Under the pieces are notes generated by a model, which was given only the letters and a program-made list of their open reading frames with translations, did no database searches and was not told where the DNA came from. From the NCBI GenBank assembly GCA_035378955.1, contig DAOSUS010000022.1:1-45198 (forward strand): a stretch of 45,198 bases of DNA. Reading direction: 5' to 3'. A program made the position numbers and the translations under genes. Positions 17,580-27,263 of this stretch are shown piece by piece; position 1 is the first letter of the stretch; the number at the start of each line of letters is the position of its first letter. The DNA is from Candidatus Hydrogenedens sp. Lineage in GTDB: Bacteria; Hydrogenedentota; Hydrogenedentia; Hydrogenedentales; Hydrogenedentaceae.

Positions 17580-18632
17580 TTAAATACGCTTTAATGCAGT
17601 GATAAGTTTCCATGTTGTTTGTTCCCATGTATATTCCACAACTCTCAATTTCCCCAATCGTATCCGCTCTTTTCGTTCCTCAGAAGGAAGATTTATGATA
17701 CGATGGAGAACCACATTCAAAGAGGATGGATTTTCTGCATGGTAATAAAATGGCAACTCACCGCACCGTTCTTCCATTACAGGAGTTAAAGGCGTTACAA
17801 CACAAGTCCCTGCTTGCATGGCTTCTATGGGTCTTAAAGCACTACCATCATGAAGGGCTGGATAAACAAATGCAGTTGCATTCTGAAATAAACCTGATAG
17901 CGTGCGGTCTGGACATTCCTCTATTCGAAAAACATTATCTCCCCAGTTTGTAGGTTCTTTTGCATGTTTTTTCCCGAGGAGGACTATTGTGTGAGGAATT
18001 TCTTTACAAAAATATTGCAACACCTCCAATGTCTCTGGCAGATGATGAATAGTTGCATCATCTATAACAGAAACCAGATAAGGTGGGGCTATCAAGGAGG
18101 GTGCTGATTGAGAAAGTATCGGCTCTACACCGGCAGATAAGGCGACGATTTTGTTCAAAGGGATTTTCCACACATCCAGACAACTTCGCCGTGTATATTC
18201 GGATGCAGTTAACCATAAGGGACTTTCATGAAATATCCTTTTTACATCACGCTTGCGGAAAAAATCTTCTTTCAATATTCCCCGATACCAGTTTTCTGTG
18301 TGAACAATCAAGGGGATACAGGGTGCACATGTAATAAAATGGGCTGTTTCCAGAGGTGTAATGACAACATCCATTTTAAATTTTCGAATAAGTGGGTCTA
18401 ATATCGAACCCCGAATTGAAAAGGAAGAAAAAAAACCTTCTTGTTTGCTGGTTTCTGTAATAACAGGCCAACCTGCCCACTTTTCATATCCAAACTCTTT
18501 ATTAAAAAAAACAAAAAAATCTGTTGTTTCTTGTAATTGTCGGGCATGGGAGAGCGATTTATATAAGAACCGACAAAAGAGGTCATCGGGCTCAAACTCT
18601 TCAGAAGCAAATAAATTAATCCCTATTTTCAT
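17580..18632 (-). CDS. GT-B fold glycosyltransferase (family 4-like)
   Basis: A 350-residue predicted glycosyltransferase moving a sugar from a nucleotide donor to an envelope or glycan acceptor. The N-terminal half ends with WLTASEYTRRSCLDVW, and the C-terminal half carries the donor-binding site: FVYPALHDGSALRPIEAMQAG with the conserved Glu, followed by TCVVTPLTPVMEE. This matches the GT4-type layout. No signal peptide or membrane helix is seen, so it acts in the cytoplasm. GAGGGA precedes the ATG at 18632. It sits between sat and xylB with no other glycan gene beside it, so its pathway is not defined. Confidence 0.8.
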   Translation of the reverse strand: MKIGINLFASEEFEPDDLFCRFLYKSLSHARQLQETTDFFVFFNKEFGYEKWAGWPVITETSKQEGFFSSFSIRGSILDPLIRKFKMDVVITPLETAHFITCAPCIPLIVHTENWYRGILKEDFFRKRDVKRIFHESPLWLTASEYTRRSCLDVWKIPLNKIVALSAGVEPILSQSAPSLIAPPYLVSVIDDATIHHLPETLEVLQYFCKEIPHTIVLLGKKHAKEPTNWGDNVFRIEECPDRTLSGLFQNATAFVYPALHDGSALRPIEAMQAGTCVVTPLTPVMEERCGELPFYYHAENPSSLNVVLHRIINLPSEERKERIRLGKLRVVEYTWEQTTWKLITALKRI

Positions 18633-18674
18633 GAAGTCCCTCTTTTATTTTACCTTGATGTAAAAGAATTCCAT

Positions 18675-19826
18675 TTATCCATTCTGTGCCCATCTCATTA
18701 GAACAGAAGCGACCTCTGTTCTTGTAAACTCTTGTGGCAGAATTTCTCCTTTCTTCAACATTTCGCGAACCTTTGTCCCGCTTAATACCACATGATTGCT
18801 GGTATCATGCGGGCAGGTCTTGATAGATGCCATATTACCACAAGCCCGACAGTAAAATGTATGGTCGAAAAATAGAGGTGTAATTTTTAACTCTTCAGGA
18901 TTAAAATTATCAAAAATCTTTTGCGCATCGTAAGTACCGTAATAATTACCAACTCCTGCATGGTCTCTTCCCACAATAAAATGTGTGCAACCATAATTCT
19001 TACGGACAATAGCGTGCATAATCGCTTCTTTGGGTCCTGCATATCTCATATTCACAGGCATAATACTCAATAAGATATGGTCTTTGGGATAATAATTCTC
19101 AATCAATGCTTTATAACATTCCATTCGGACACTTCCCGGTATGTCATCACTTTTTGTAGTTCCCATTAGAGGATGAATAAGGAGACCATCGCATATTTCC
19201 AGGGCACATTTTGTAAGGTATTCATGGGCTCTATGTATAGGATTTCTTGTCTGAAAAGCAACAATTCGTTTCCATCCCCGTTTTTCAAAAATAGCACGCG
19301 TTTGTTGAGGAGGTAAGTTATATTCTTCAAATTCATTCACCTTTTTATCAAAAACCTCTACAGGACCTGCAATAAATACATCCCCTAAACTATAAGTCCT
19401 TTTCACACCAGGATGTTGTTCGTCTGTAGTACTGTATACTTTTTCCGCGAGATATTTTTTATCCAATTGAAATTTTTCTTGAACTGTTATAGTCCCAACC
19501 AATCCATTTTCGGAACTATACAAGCCAACAACTTCACCTATTTCAATAGTTTCTGCTTTATCAGACGGCACATCTAAAAGAATAGGAATAGTCCATGGGA
19601 TTGTCTTGCGAATATGCATGGTTTCCAAACTCGACAATGCTTCCTCTTCACCCATAAAACCTTCCAGAGGACTAAATATCCCTTTGGCAATACAGTCTAA
19701 GTCAAAAGATAAATATTCGTCCAATATTATTTGCTTTAATTTTTTTGCCTCATCTATCTTTTTTTGCTTTTCATCTGCGGGAACAAAACGATTAACTAAC
19801 TTCCCACCATGTGGTTCAATAGCCAT
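18675..19826 (-). CDS. sat: Sulfate adenylyltransferase (ATP sulfurylase)
   Basis: A 383-residue enzyme making adenosine 5'-phosphosulfate from ATP and sulfate. QTRNPIHRAHEYL near residue 190 is the QxRN plus HxxH active-site motif, and IVGRDHAGVGNYYGTYDAQ near 280 is the second nucleotide-binding segment. FYCRACGNMASIKTCPHD gives a zinc-type Cys cluster as in dissimilatory-type and archaeal enzymes. No APS-kinase domain is fused. AAAGGA six bases before ATG 19826 supports the start. No APS reductase, APS kinase or sulfite reductase gene is nearby, so whether it serves assimilation, dissimilation or sulfation is open. Confidence 0.96.
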   Translation of the reverse strand: MAIEPHGGKLVNRFVPADEKQKKIDEAKKLKQIILDEYLSFDLDCIAKGIFSPLEGFMGEEEALSSLETMHIRKTIPWTIPILLDVPSDKAETIEIGEVVGLYSSENGLVGTITVQEKFQLDKKYLAEKVYSTTDEQHPGVKRTYSLGDVFIAGPVEVFDKKVNEFEEYNLPPQQTRAIFEKRGWKRIVAFQTRNPIHRAHEYLTKCALEICDGLLIHPLMGTTKSDDIPGSVRMECYKALIENYYPKDHILLSIMPVNMRYAGPKEAIMHAIVRKNYGCTHFIVGRDHAGVGNYYGTYDAQKIFDNFNPEELKITPLFFDHTFYCRACGNMASIKTCPHDTSNHVVLSGTKVREMLKKGEILPQEFTRTEVASVLMRWAQNG

Positions 19827-20069
19827 AATAAATCCTTTTTGTTGTGAAAGAAAATTGAGAATTTGCTTGCTAAATTATACTTTAACTATACACAGATTTT
19901 CGAAAATATGATTTTAAAACTACAAAATAAAAAAGAAATACAAATACTCTTGCTTGCACAGAAAATAAAGACAAAAAATCAAGATAGGACTTGACTATTA
20001 TTAAGTTTTTTATGAAAAATATCTTAATTTAAAATAGGTTTTATTCAAAAAATAATTTTGCCTAAAATT

Positions 20070-21305
20070 TTATTTGCCGGTCTTTCTGGGAAGTATAGTT
20101 ACTTCATCGAAGAGGTTGCCGTTGTCATCAATAGCCTGTGCTTTCAGTTCGTTTGCATTTATTTCAACATACCAGAAATGCCGTTTACTATCGGCTTTTT
20201 CGAGATAGCCCAGCGAAAAGTTTTCTATAGTTCTCGGGTTTACTCCAAAACAACCATCGCCTAAATATACAGTTCCACCTTCGACCACCTGTCCATTTCG
20301 CATAGGTTTTGTGCGTTTGAATGTGTGGTCATGATTTTCAAAGCATACATTGACTTTATATTCATCAAAAAGAGGTAGCCAGAGTTTCCTTTCTTCCACA
20401 GATACTTCTCCATCAAAAGAACGATGACTGGGATAAAGAGGCACATGGTATACTAGGATTATATAGGGATAATTTATTGAAGACTGTAAAGTAGATTTTA
20501 GCCATTCAACCTGTTCAGATATAGGTGTAATATGACTTGAATCTAAAACGATGAGGGAAAGATAGGGACTGAAAGCCCTTGAAAAGAAGGTTTTTCCTCC
20601 CTGAGCAAAATAACCAAAATAGAAAGGTGCACGTTCTTCTTGAGGTAATGAAGCGTCTTTTTTGTTTACCTCATGATTCCCAATACCTGCCACCACAGGG
20701 ATAAGACATCCTTCACTGGTTTCCATATTCTTTTCCCAGTTATTAAACCATATATCCCAAATCCAATCATTTTTAGGGTCTCCATTAGCATAGGCTATAT
20801 CTCCACCAATAACCAAAAACTGAGGGTCTTTTCTCGCGGCATAGGAAAGGAGGCGAGGTGCAGCTGGAAGTATTCCCATATCCCCTCCAATAACAAACCG
20901 AAGCGTTGAGCCATCATTAGGTATTGTACGGAATTTGTATTCTTTCGAGTATTTCCCTTGAAATGTTTTAAGAGTGAAATAATATAAAGCCCCAGGAGTT
21001 AAATTCGTTAACTCAAAAGTATGGACATTCCGTTGAGGTTCTACCTCCGGTATCGTTTTAGAGACACCATTTACCTGATATTGATACGATTGTGGATTTT
21101 TTGCACAACTTTTGTCTCCGTAAAGCACCTCTACAGGGTAATCTTTGCCTATAGATTGAACATTGATGGTCATTGTAGTATGGGGGTCTCCCTGCCATGT
21201 TAAATAAACATGTGTCGAATGAAGAGCACATCCTTCTAAGAAGTAAAATAAAGATATTAGGACTATCGGAAAAACAATAAACTTGACGGATAGAATTCGT
21301 TTCAT
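20070..21305 (-). CDS. Exported purple acid phosphatase-like metallophosphoesterase (lipoprotein)
   Basis: A 411-residue protein. I start at ATG 21305, which follows GAAGGAA and opens directly into a signal peptide ending FLEGC (Cys26, lipobox); the longer frame upstream has no such signal. Residues ~30-125 resemble the fibronectin-like N-terminal domain of purple acid phosphatases (VYLTWQGDPHTTMTIN). The dinuclear metal site is complete: FVIGGDMG, VIGGDIAYANGD, GIGNHE, LVYHVPLYPS and FENHDHTFKR. Family members hydrolyse phosphate monoesters; outer-membrane anchoring suggests phosphate scavenging, which is inference. The single ACGT of the window lies in this gene. Confidence 0.87.
   Translation of the reverse strand: MKRILSVKFIVFPIVLISLFYFLEGCALHSTHVYLTWQGDPHTTMTINVQSIGKDYPVEVLYGDKSCAKNPQSYQYQVNGVSKTIPEVEPQRNVHTFELTNLTPGALYYFTLKTFQGKYSKEYKFRTIPNDGSTLRFVIGGDMGILPAAPRLLSYAARKDPQFLVIGGDIAYANGDPKNDWIWDIWFNNWEKNMETSEGCLIPVVAGIGNHEVNKKDASLPQEERAPFYFGYFAQGGKTFFSRAFSPYLSLIVLDSSHITPISEQVEWLKSTLQSSINYPYIILVYHVPLYPSHRSFDGEVSVEERKLWLPLFDEYKVNVCFENHDHTFKRTKPMRNGQVVEGGTVYLGDGCFGVNPRTIENFSLGYLEKADSKRHFWYVEINANELKAQAIDDNGNLFDEVTILPRKTGK
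20631..20634. other. Only ACGT tetranucleotide seen in the window
   Basis: Reading every line, ACG followed by T occurs only here, although ACG followed by A, G or C is common. On the coding strand of the phosphoesterase it spans Arg-Ala (CGT GCA). Confidence 0.75.
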
Positions 21306-21424
21306 AAAGGTATTTCCTTCTATTGATTGTTTTTTATTTGTAATAAAAATAATTTGATTTATCCCTGTTAGCAATAACAATTTTATAATATAATTTATTT
21401 ACAGAGAAAATTTGGGTTAGTGAT

Positions 21425-23086
21425 TTATGTTTTTGGATAAGGAGGATATGTTTTAATTCTTTCATCACAAATAGGTTTCCCCATAGTAAAAAAATACAAT
21501 GGATTTACTAAAACCTTCTCTCTTTGGTTCCCTTCCATTATTCTAATAATTTCATCATCAAAAAAACAACCAATACCTGTTCCTCTTAAATTAAAAATTT
21601 CAGATTCAAGATAAAGCCATTGTCCCCAGAAACCTGCTTCCCAATGAAGTGGAGCATAGGGAAACCCATTGTAATTTTTTAGTTCCTCCTCTAAATCTGT
21701 AAATATACATGTGCACAATACCCCATCATGGGCTATTTCCTGTCCGCAACAGAGGTGCCCTGCTATCCGACGCATATCCCCTTCCTGACATAAGAAAAGC
21801 GGTAAATTATCCTCATTTTCTACCTTACTTACTTCTTTAAAGTATGAAGGAATTAATTTTTCAAAATGTCCTTGGCATAGCGGATATAGGTAAATTCCCG
21901 GTGTAAGATGTTCTACATGGTGAACAAAAAATAATAAAGAAGTTCGTGGAGCCAGAGGAATAATTTTTCTCAGTAATTGATGAGAGATATAGTTTATCCC
22001 CTTTAATATCTGGAAGAAGTCCTTTTGTTTTAACATAGCATTTATATCCAAAGCATGAGCACTCCTTCTTTGTTTGAACAAATCAAAACTTGGAGGAGAA
22101 GGAGTAAAAGTAGATATATGCGGCAAGTATTTATCTTTATATTCAGACAAAGTAGGGGCTTTTATGAAGGATGAATAAAATTCTTCGGAACTTTCTATTA
22201 TGGCGGAAGAGACTTCTTCGATAATATCCCAATCTGTTGTTTGAGGACTTATCTTTTCAGGAATTCCAAACCATTCATCAAAAAGAATAGGATTTTTTAT
22301 TGCAAATGATAGTTGCTTTTCCTGTTTTATATTGTTAGGTGAAACCATGAGAAGGATTTGAGGAAATTCTTTTTCTACATGGGTATACTCAGGGCGATTT
22401 AATCCAAGGGAGATAGACAGGTTTTGCAGGCTTATTCCTATATAATGGATATTCCATCCAAGGGATAGAGCAGAGAAAGTAAGGCATGCAATGGCATGGC
22501 CTGTGTCTAATAGACAATACCGAAAGGCTCGTTCCCCATATTTCCATGCTTCACGCCAGATAATTGAAGTAAGAGCAACAAAAAAACAAGGATACTCCGC
22601 AAAAGATGTTAGCCCTTGTTTTTCCCAGTTATTTTGGGTCATTATGGCTCTCTTCTCTAACTTATGTTCTGACGGGTCATAATGTAGAAGAAGAGAGTGG
22701 TTGTTATTAAGTAATTGAAGGGGAAAAATAAGGTATGCCTCTGTGGGATGTAGATTTCCACTTGAAGGATTACATCGAACTGCCCAACGAGAATCACGAT
22801 ATTCTTTCCATGCGGATATTCCTAAAGAGTGCAGTAAAAAATGAGATATAGTTTCTATATGAATAGACTGTGGAATAATATGTTCGGATTGAAATAAGGC
22901 TTCATGAAAGGGTGGAGAGAATTTTACAGGTAAAATGGGAAGATGAATTGGTTCTGCCCCTTGAAATTTTCGAAAAGGGTTGGGTTCATTATCCCAATCT
23001 AAATAACCTAACGAACGAGCATAACGGTAGGGTCTATGTTTCGTTTGCTTGTGGTAATTGTATATAATTTCCTTACTTGATTTCAT
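21425..23086 (-). CDS. Tandem SagB/ThcOx-type nitroreductase-family dehydrogenase
   Basis: A 553-residue protein with two nitroreductase-fold halves. The N-terminus YHKQTKHRPYRYARSLGYLD is the standard opening of SagB-type dehydrogenases, and SRWAVRCNPSSGNLHPTEAY is the FMN-binding segment of the first half. RRSAHALDIN near residue 345 opens the second half, which ends with LRGTGIGCFFDDEI. I start at ATG 23086 because the longer frame to 23176 overlaps the divergent GH30 start and has an odd hydrophobic lead. Family members oxidise thiazolines in peptides, but many standalone two-domain members have no known substrate. No peptide precursor or cyclodehydratase is nearby. Confidence 0.82.
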   Translation of the reverse strand: MKSSKEIIYNYHKQTKHRPYRYARSLGYLDWDNEPNPFRKFQGAEPIHLPILPVKFSPPFHEALFQSEHIIPQSIHIETISHFLLHSLGISAWKEYRDSRWAVRCNPSSGNLHPTEAYLIFPLQLLNNNHSLLLHYDPSEHKLEKRAIMTQNNWEKQGLTSFAEYPCFFVALTSIIWREAWKYGERAFRYCLLDTGHAIACLTFSALSLGWNIHYIGISLQNLSISLGLNRPEYTHVEKEFPQILLMVSPNNIKQEKQLSFAIKNPILFDEWFGIPEKISPQTTDWDIIEEVSSAIIESSEEFYSSFIKAPTLSEYKDKYLPHISTFTPSPPSFDLFKQRRSAHALDINAMLKQKDFFQILKGINYISHQLLRKIIPLAPRTSLLFFVHHVEHLTPGIYLYPLCQGHFEKLIPSYFKEVSKVENEDNLPLFLCQEGDMRRIAGHLCCGQEIAHDGVLCTCIFTDLEEELKNYNGFPYAPLHWEAGFWGQWLYLESEIFNLRGTGIGCFFDDEIIRIMEGNQREKVLVNPLYFFTMGKPICDERIKTYPPYPKT

Positions 23087-23165
23087 TGATTTGTCTACCC
23101 AATCATTTTTACTTTTTATTATACAATAGGGAGATAAAAATAAATTTAAAAGAAAGAGAAATGAT

Positions 23166-24539
23166 ATGAAAAACATTCTAATGATTAGTAGTTGTGTATT
23201 ACTTGTGTTGGCAAATGCATTTTCTGCCGAAAGAGAAACTGTTCAGGTATGGATGAGCTCTGAAGATGGAAAATATTTATTAACGGAACAGACAGTTCAA
23301 ACAGAAAAACCTAAAAAGACGAAAGATTTTTTGATTGAGATAAACCCGGAGGAAAGGTATCAAACCGTATTAGGTATGGGAGGCTCATTAGAACATGCTA
23401 CTTGCTCCAATTTGATGAAATTAGCACCTGATAAAAGAAAAGAAGTTATTACAAAACTGGTTGACCCGGAAAAAGGTATAGGGATGAATCTTATGCGCCT
23501 ATGTATAGGCACATCAGATTTTGTCGAAGAGCCTTATTATTCCTATAACGATTGCCCCGACGGAGAAACAGACCCGGAACTAATCCGCTTTTCGATTGAT
23601 AAAGACCGTGCGTATGTAATCCCGATAATAAAAATGGTGCAGGAAAAAAATCCTGATATGCTTTTCTTCGCTTCACCGTGGAGCCCACCAGGATGGATGA
23701 AAGATACAAAAACGATGAATGGAGGTATTTTATTAAAAGAATACTATCCTGCTTATGCCAATTATCTTAAAAAATTTATTGAATCTTATACGGCGGAAGG
23801 AATTCCTATCTACGCTATTACGGTGCAAAATGAACCACAAATGAATGATAAAGATTATCCGACCTGTCTCTGGACTGCTGAACAGCAAAGGGATTTTATT
23901 CGTGATTTCTTAGGTCCTTGTTTTGAAAAGACAGGGATTACAACAAAAATATGGTGTTGGGACCATAATTGGAATTATTTAGATTTCCCTCGTGCTATTT
24001 TTACAGATGTTAATGCCTCTAAATATGTAGAGGGAACGGGTTTCCATTTATATGAAGGCAGAGTAGATGCTCAAAGTGTTTTGCATGACGAATTTCCCGA
24101 TAAACATATTTATTTTACAGAAGGTTCTACATTTTTATCCCGTGGTGCCGTTAAAATCATTGAAATATTCCGAAATTGGTCGCGCTCATATAATTTATGG
24201 GTTATATGTTTGGATTGGCAAAGAAAACCCAATCGCGGTCCTCATCATGCCAGCCCCACAATGATTGTATTAAAGGAAGATAATACGATTGAGTACCGAT
24301 ATGATTATTATATGTATGGACAATTTATGAAGTTTGTAAAGCGGGGTGCTTATCGTATTTCTTCTACTTCCGGTGACCGTTATTTTAACAATGTAGCGTT
24401 TCTTAATCCAGATGGAAGTATTGTTTTAGTGATAGCCAACGCAGAAACGCAAGAAAAAAAGGTTGCAGTTCGTTGCAAGGATAAATACTTTCGTTTGGAA
24501 ATTCCATCAAAGACGGTTATTACATGTTTAATAAAATAG
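23166..24539 (+). CDS. Secreted glycoside hydrolase family 30 enzyme
   Basis: A 457-residue exported glycosidase. A cleavable signal peptide ends ANAFSA. QTVLGMGGSLEHAT near residue 65 opens the (beta/alpha)8 barrel, FASPWSPPGWMKDT is a strongly conserved family segment, the acid/base Glu is in TVQNEPQMN (about residue 223), and the nucleophile Glu is in YFTEGSTF (about 319). The C-terminal ~80 residues form the side beta-domain (NVAFLNPDGSIVLVIANAE). GH30 members include beta-glucosylceramidases, beta-1,6-glucanases and xylanases; the FASPWSPPGWMK context favours the glucosidase/glucanase side. It leads an operon with the ankyrin gene 13 bases downstream. Confidence 0.93.
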   Translation: MKNILMISSCVLLVLANAFSAERETVQVWMSSEDGKYLLTEQTVQTEKPKKTKDFLIEINPEERYQTVLGMGGSLEHATCSNLMKLAPDKRKEVITKLVDPEKGIGMNLMRLCIGTSDFVEEPYYSYNDCPDGETDPELIRFSIDKDRAYVIPIIKMVQEKNPDMLFFASPWSPPGWMKDTKTMNGGILLKEYYPAYANYLKKFIESYTAEGIPIYAITVQNEPQMNDKDYPTCLWTAEQQRDFIRDFLGPCFEKTGITTKIWCWDHNWNYLDFPRAIFTDVNASKYVEGTGFHLYEGRVDAQSVLHDEFPDKHIYFTEGSTFLSRGAVKIIEIFRNWSRSYNLWVICLDWQRKPNRGPHHASPTMIVLKEDNTIEYRYDYYMYGQFMKFVKRGAYRISSTSGDRYFNNVAFLNPDGSIVLVIANAETQEKKVAVRCKDKYFRLEIPSKTVITCLIK

Positions 24540-24552
24540 GTGAAAGATTTAT

Positions 24553-27237
24553 ATGTTAACGGAAAAAACTGTGAAATCACTTTTTGTCGTTATGCTTTTG
24601 ATAAGTATATTTTTTGTGATTTCGTTTTCGAGGGCACATATACACATTTTGATGGCAGTTCAAAATTTTGTATATGCAGATGAAAAACAAACAAATTCTA
24701 TCCCGTCAATAGTTCAAAAATGGGGATATGCTTCGCTGGACGAATTGATAAAAGCAGGAGATATTTACGCTCTGTTATATTGTTCTTCAGAGAAAAATGT
24801 AATTTCTCCGGAAGAAAAAAATAAATATTATTTAATGTCTGCTGGGTTGGGTTTCCCATATATGTCAGATATCTGGATTTCATGGGGTAGTGATATTTTT
24901 ACTACCGACGAAAAAGGGAATAGCGCACTTCATCTGGCTTCATCTGCACAAAGTGTATATTTAGTAGAACATCTTATTAATCTTGGGTTGAACCCTAATT
25001 CACGGAACAAAGAAAATTACTCACCCTTCCATATTTGTGCAGAATACGGAACTGCAGATGTTGCGCGGATGTTAATCATGAAAGGAGCAAATCCTATTTT
25101 ACCCTTAGTCCCGGATGGAAGTGTTTATAGTAGCCCTTGTTTGTTAGCAGGAAAGAAGAAAAACTTTGGAGTAATTCGTGTATTGAGAGCCTTTGATGCT
25201 CATTACTCATTATCACACGCTATTAGTTTTGGAGATATTGAAACCATAGATGTATATTTGAAAGAACATCCTGAATGGCTCGTTTCTGCCCCAACTCGCT
25301 ATTCGACCCCTCCTGTAATTGATGCAGTAGCCTCGAATCAAAAAGAGGTATTGCTGTATCTACTCCAACGAGGAGCAAGTTTGGAAGCATCAACAATTGA
25401 GGGAATCAAACCTTTAGGTGTCGCAATATTACATAAGAATAAAGATATGATACGGCTTTTGATAGATTTAGGAATAAATGTTAATGGTTTAGGCACTGTC
25501 GGGAAAGATACTTATCCTATTGAATATGCAATAGAAAAATCGGATGTGGACATAGTTAAGTTCTTACTGGATTTGGGAGCAGATGTAAACTGTGTAAATG
25601 TCATGTGTAATTCCGAGTCGCCCTTACATTTTGCTGTTGAACTAAAAAAGAAAGAAATTGTCCAACTTTTGGTAGAAAGGGGAGCCAATCTTAATTTGCG
25701 AAATAAAGATGGAAAATCGCCTCTTTTTATAGCTGTGGAAATAGGCGAAAGGGAAATAGCAGAATATTTGATACAACAAGGGGCTGACCTTGAAATCACA
25801 GACCGTTCAAGATATACCCCGTTGTTTATTGCGGTTGAAAAGAAAAATGAAGAAATGGCGAAATGGCTTGTTGAAAAAGGAGCCAATATTCAAGCGCGGA
25901 ACAAAGATGGTAAGACAGTTTTACATCTTGCTTCATCATTGGGATTAATTCCTTTAATGGAATTATTCCTGATGAAAGGAATGGGTATAAATGAAACAGA
26001 CCGTTTTGGAAATACTCCTTTATATTCAGCAATAGAAGCAAAGCAGCAGAAAGCTGTGGAATTTCTGGTTCAACAGGGAGCTGATATGAATTTTGTAAAT
26101 ACAGTCGGGAAAACGCCTTTGTTCGTTGCTGTGGAAGTGGATAGTCTTACTATGGCGAAATACCTTGTTGAACATGGAGCCAAAACAGATGTGATTGACC
26201 GTGAACAACGAACGCTCATTCATGTTGGAGCATGCTCCGAAAATTCAGAAATGATTCGTTGGCTGGAAGGATTTGGACTGGATTTATTCGCAATAGATAA
26301 TAAAGGTAATTCTGCCCTTCATTATGCTTGTCAAAGTGGTGCTGTGGATACAGTAATATGGCTCGTGGGTAAAAAATTACCTATGAATGAACTGAATAAA
26401 GACGGTTATGCCCCCATTCATCTGGCTTGCCAGAGAGGACACATAATGATAGTAAAAGAGCTAATTGATTTAGGAGTTGATTATAAAAAACTTTCCCAAA
26501 CAGGACAGTCTGCAATTCATCTTTGCGCTGCCAGAGGGCATTGGGGTCCTGCTCAAATCTTAATTTTAAAAGGCGTTGACCCCAATCTACCAGATAATTC
26601 TGGTAATACACCTCTTCATCATGCATGTATGAATGGACAAGAGCGTTTTGTGCAACTTATCCTTACGAAACGAGCAGAAATATGTGTCCGTAATAATTCG
26701 GGAAAAACTCCTCTGGATGAAGCCCGAGAACGACTGGATAAAACAGTCCCGATTGCAGGGGCAACGATGTCTCAAATTCGTTTATTTGAAGGATTGCAAG
26801 GGGTTGTTCGTTTATTCTATGCGGTTATCTGTGAAGAATATTTGCGAAGAATTGAGCAAAATGATATAGAAGGACTTAAAAAACTTGTTGAATATTATCC
26901 CGATTTTAAAGAAGTTTTTTATTTCGGCAAAGCACCAATTCATAGAGCCATAATGAAACATTCCCTCGAAATGGTATCCACTCTGACCCATTGTAAAGTT
27001 GACCTGAATGTAAAAGAGTTGGGAATTGATGGCTTTACTCCACTTCATCGTGCCGTTCAAGAAAGACAGATTAACATTGTAGATATTCTACTTAAAGCAG
27101 GTGCTGATATGGACGCCAGAGATACTAAGGGTAGAACGCCTCAGGAACTTGCAGAAGCCTTAAATTACCCTGAAATTGCAGAATATATTAAGTCGTATCG
27201 CTCAAAATTGGGAGAGAAATCTGAAGAAAAACAGTAA
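24553..27237 (+). CDS. Exported ankyrin-repeat protein
   Basis: An 894-residue protein made almost wholly of ankyrin repeats. A hydrophobic N-terminus (SLFVVMLLISIFFVISF) followed by VYADE suggests a signal peptide or anchor, so the repeats lie outside the cytoplasm. From about residue 115 to 885 there are about twenty 33-residue units with the consensus Gly-x-TPLHxA and Gly-Ala-Asp-x-Asn, for example GNSALHLASSA and GKSPLFIAVEIGEREIAEYL; units near 345-440 and 505-545 are very alike and look recently duplicated. AGGTGA precedes ATG 24553. Ankyrin arrays bind other proteins; the partner is unknown. Its place between GH30 and an isomerase suggests a scaffold linked to carbohydrate use. Confidence 0.92.
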   Translation: MLTEKTVKSLFVVMLLISIFFVISFSRAHIHILMAVQNFVYADEKQTNSIPSIVQKWGYASLDELIKAGDIYALLYCSSEKNVISPEEKNKYYLMSAGLGFPYMSDIWISWGSDIFTTDEKGNSALHLASSAQSVYLVEHLINLGLNPNSRNKENYSPFHICAEYGTADVARMLIMKGANPILPLVPDGSVYSSPCLLAGKKKNFGVIRVLRAFDAHYSLSHAISFGDIETIDVYLKEHPEWLVSAPTRYSTPPVIDAVASNQKEVLLYLLQRGASLEASTIEGIKPLGVAILHKNKDMIRLLIDLGINVNGLGTVGKDTYPIEYAIEKSDVDIVKFLLDLGADVNCVNVMCNSESPLHFAVELKKKEIVQLLVERGANLNLRNKDGKSPLFIAVEIGEREIAEYLIQQGADLEITDRSRYTPLFIAVEKKNEEMAKWLVEKGANIQARNKDGKTVLHLASSLGLIPLMELFLMKGMGINETDRFGNTPLYSAIEAKQQKAVEFLVQQGADMNFVNTVGKTPLFVAVEVDSLTMAKYLVEHGAKTDVIDREQRTLIHVGACSENSEMIRWLEGFGLDLFAIDNKGNSALHYACQSGAVDTVIWLVGKKLPMNELNKDGYAPIHLACQRGHIMIVKELIDLGVDYKKLSQTGQSAIHLCAARGHWGPAQILILKGVDPNLPDNSGNTPLHHACMNGQERFVQLILTKRAEICVRNNSGKTPLDEARERLDKTVPIAGATMSQIRLFEGLQGVVRLFYAVICEEYLRRIEQNDIEGLKKLVEYYPDFKEVFYFGKAPIHRAIMKHSLEMVSTLTHCKVDLNVKELGIDGFTPLHRAVQERQINIVDILLKAGADMDARDTKGRTPQELAEALNYPEIAEYIKSYRSKLGEKSEEKQ

Positions 27238-27263
27238 CTGTATAAGTTTAGGAAGGTATTTAG

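Noticed and set aside
23087..23176. Longer hydrophobic N-terminus for the SagB-type dehydrogenase
   Set aside because: It would overlap the divergent GH30 start and the promoter gap; family members begin near YHxxTKHxPYRYA, which fits ATG 23086.
24900..27200. Regular repeats that could be read as a CRISPR or tandem DNA repeat
   Set aside because: The periodicity is about 99 bases and follows the 33-residue ankyrin unit in frame; repeats are not identical at DNA level.
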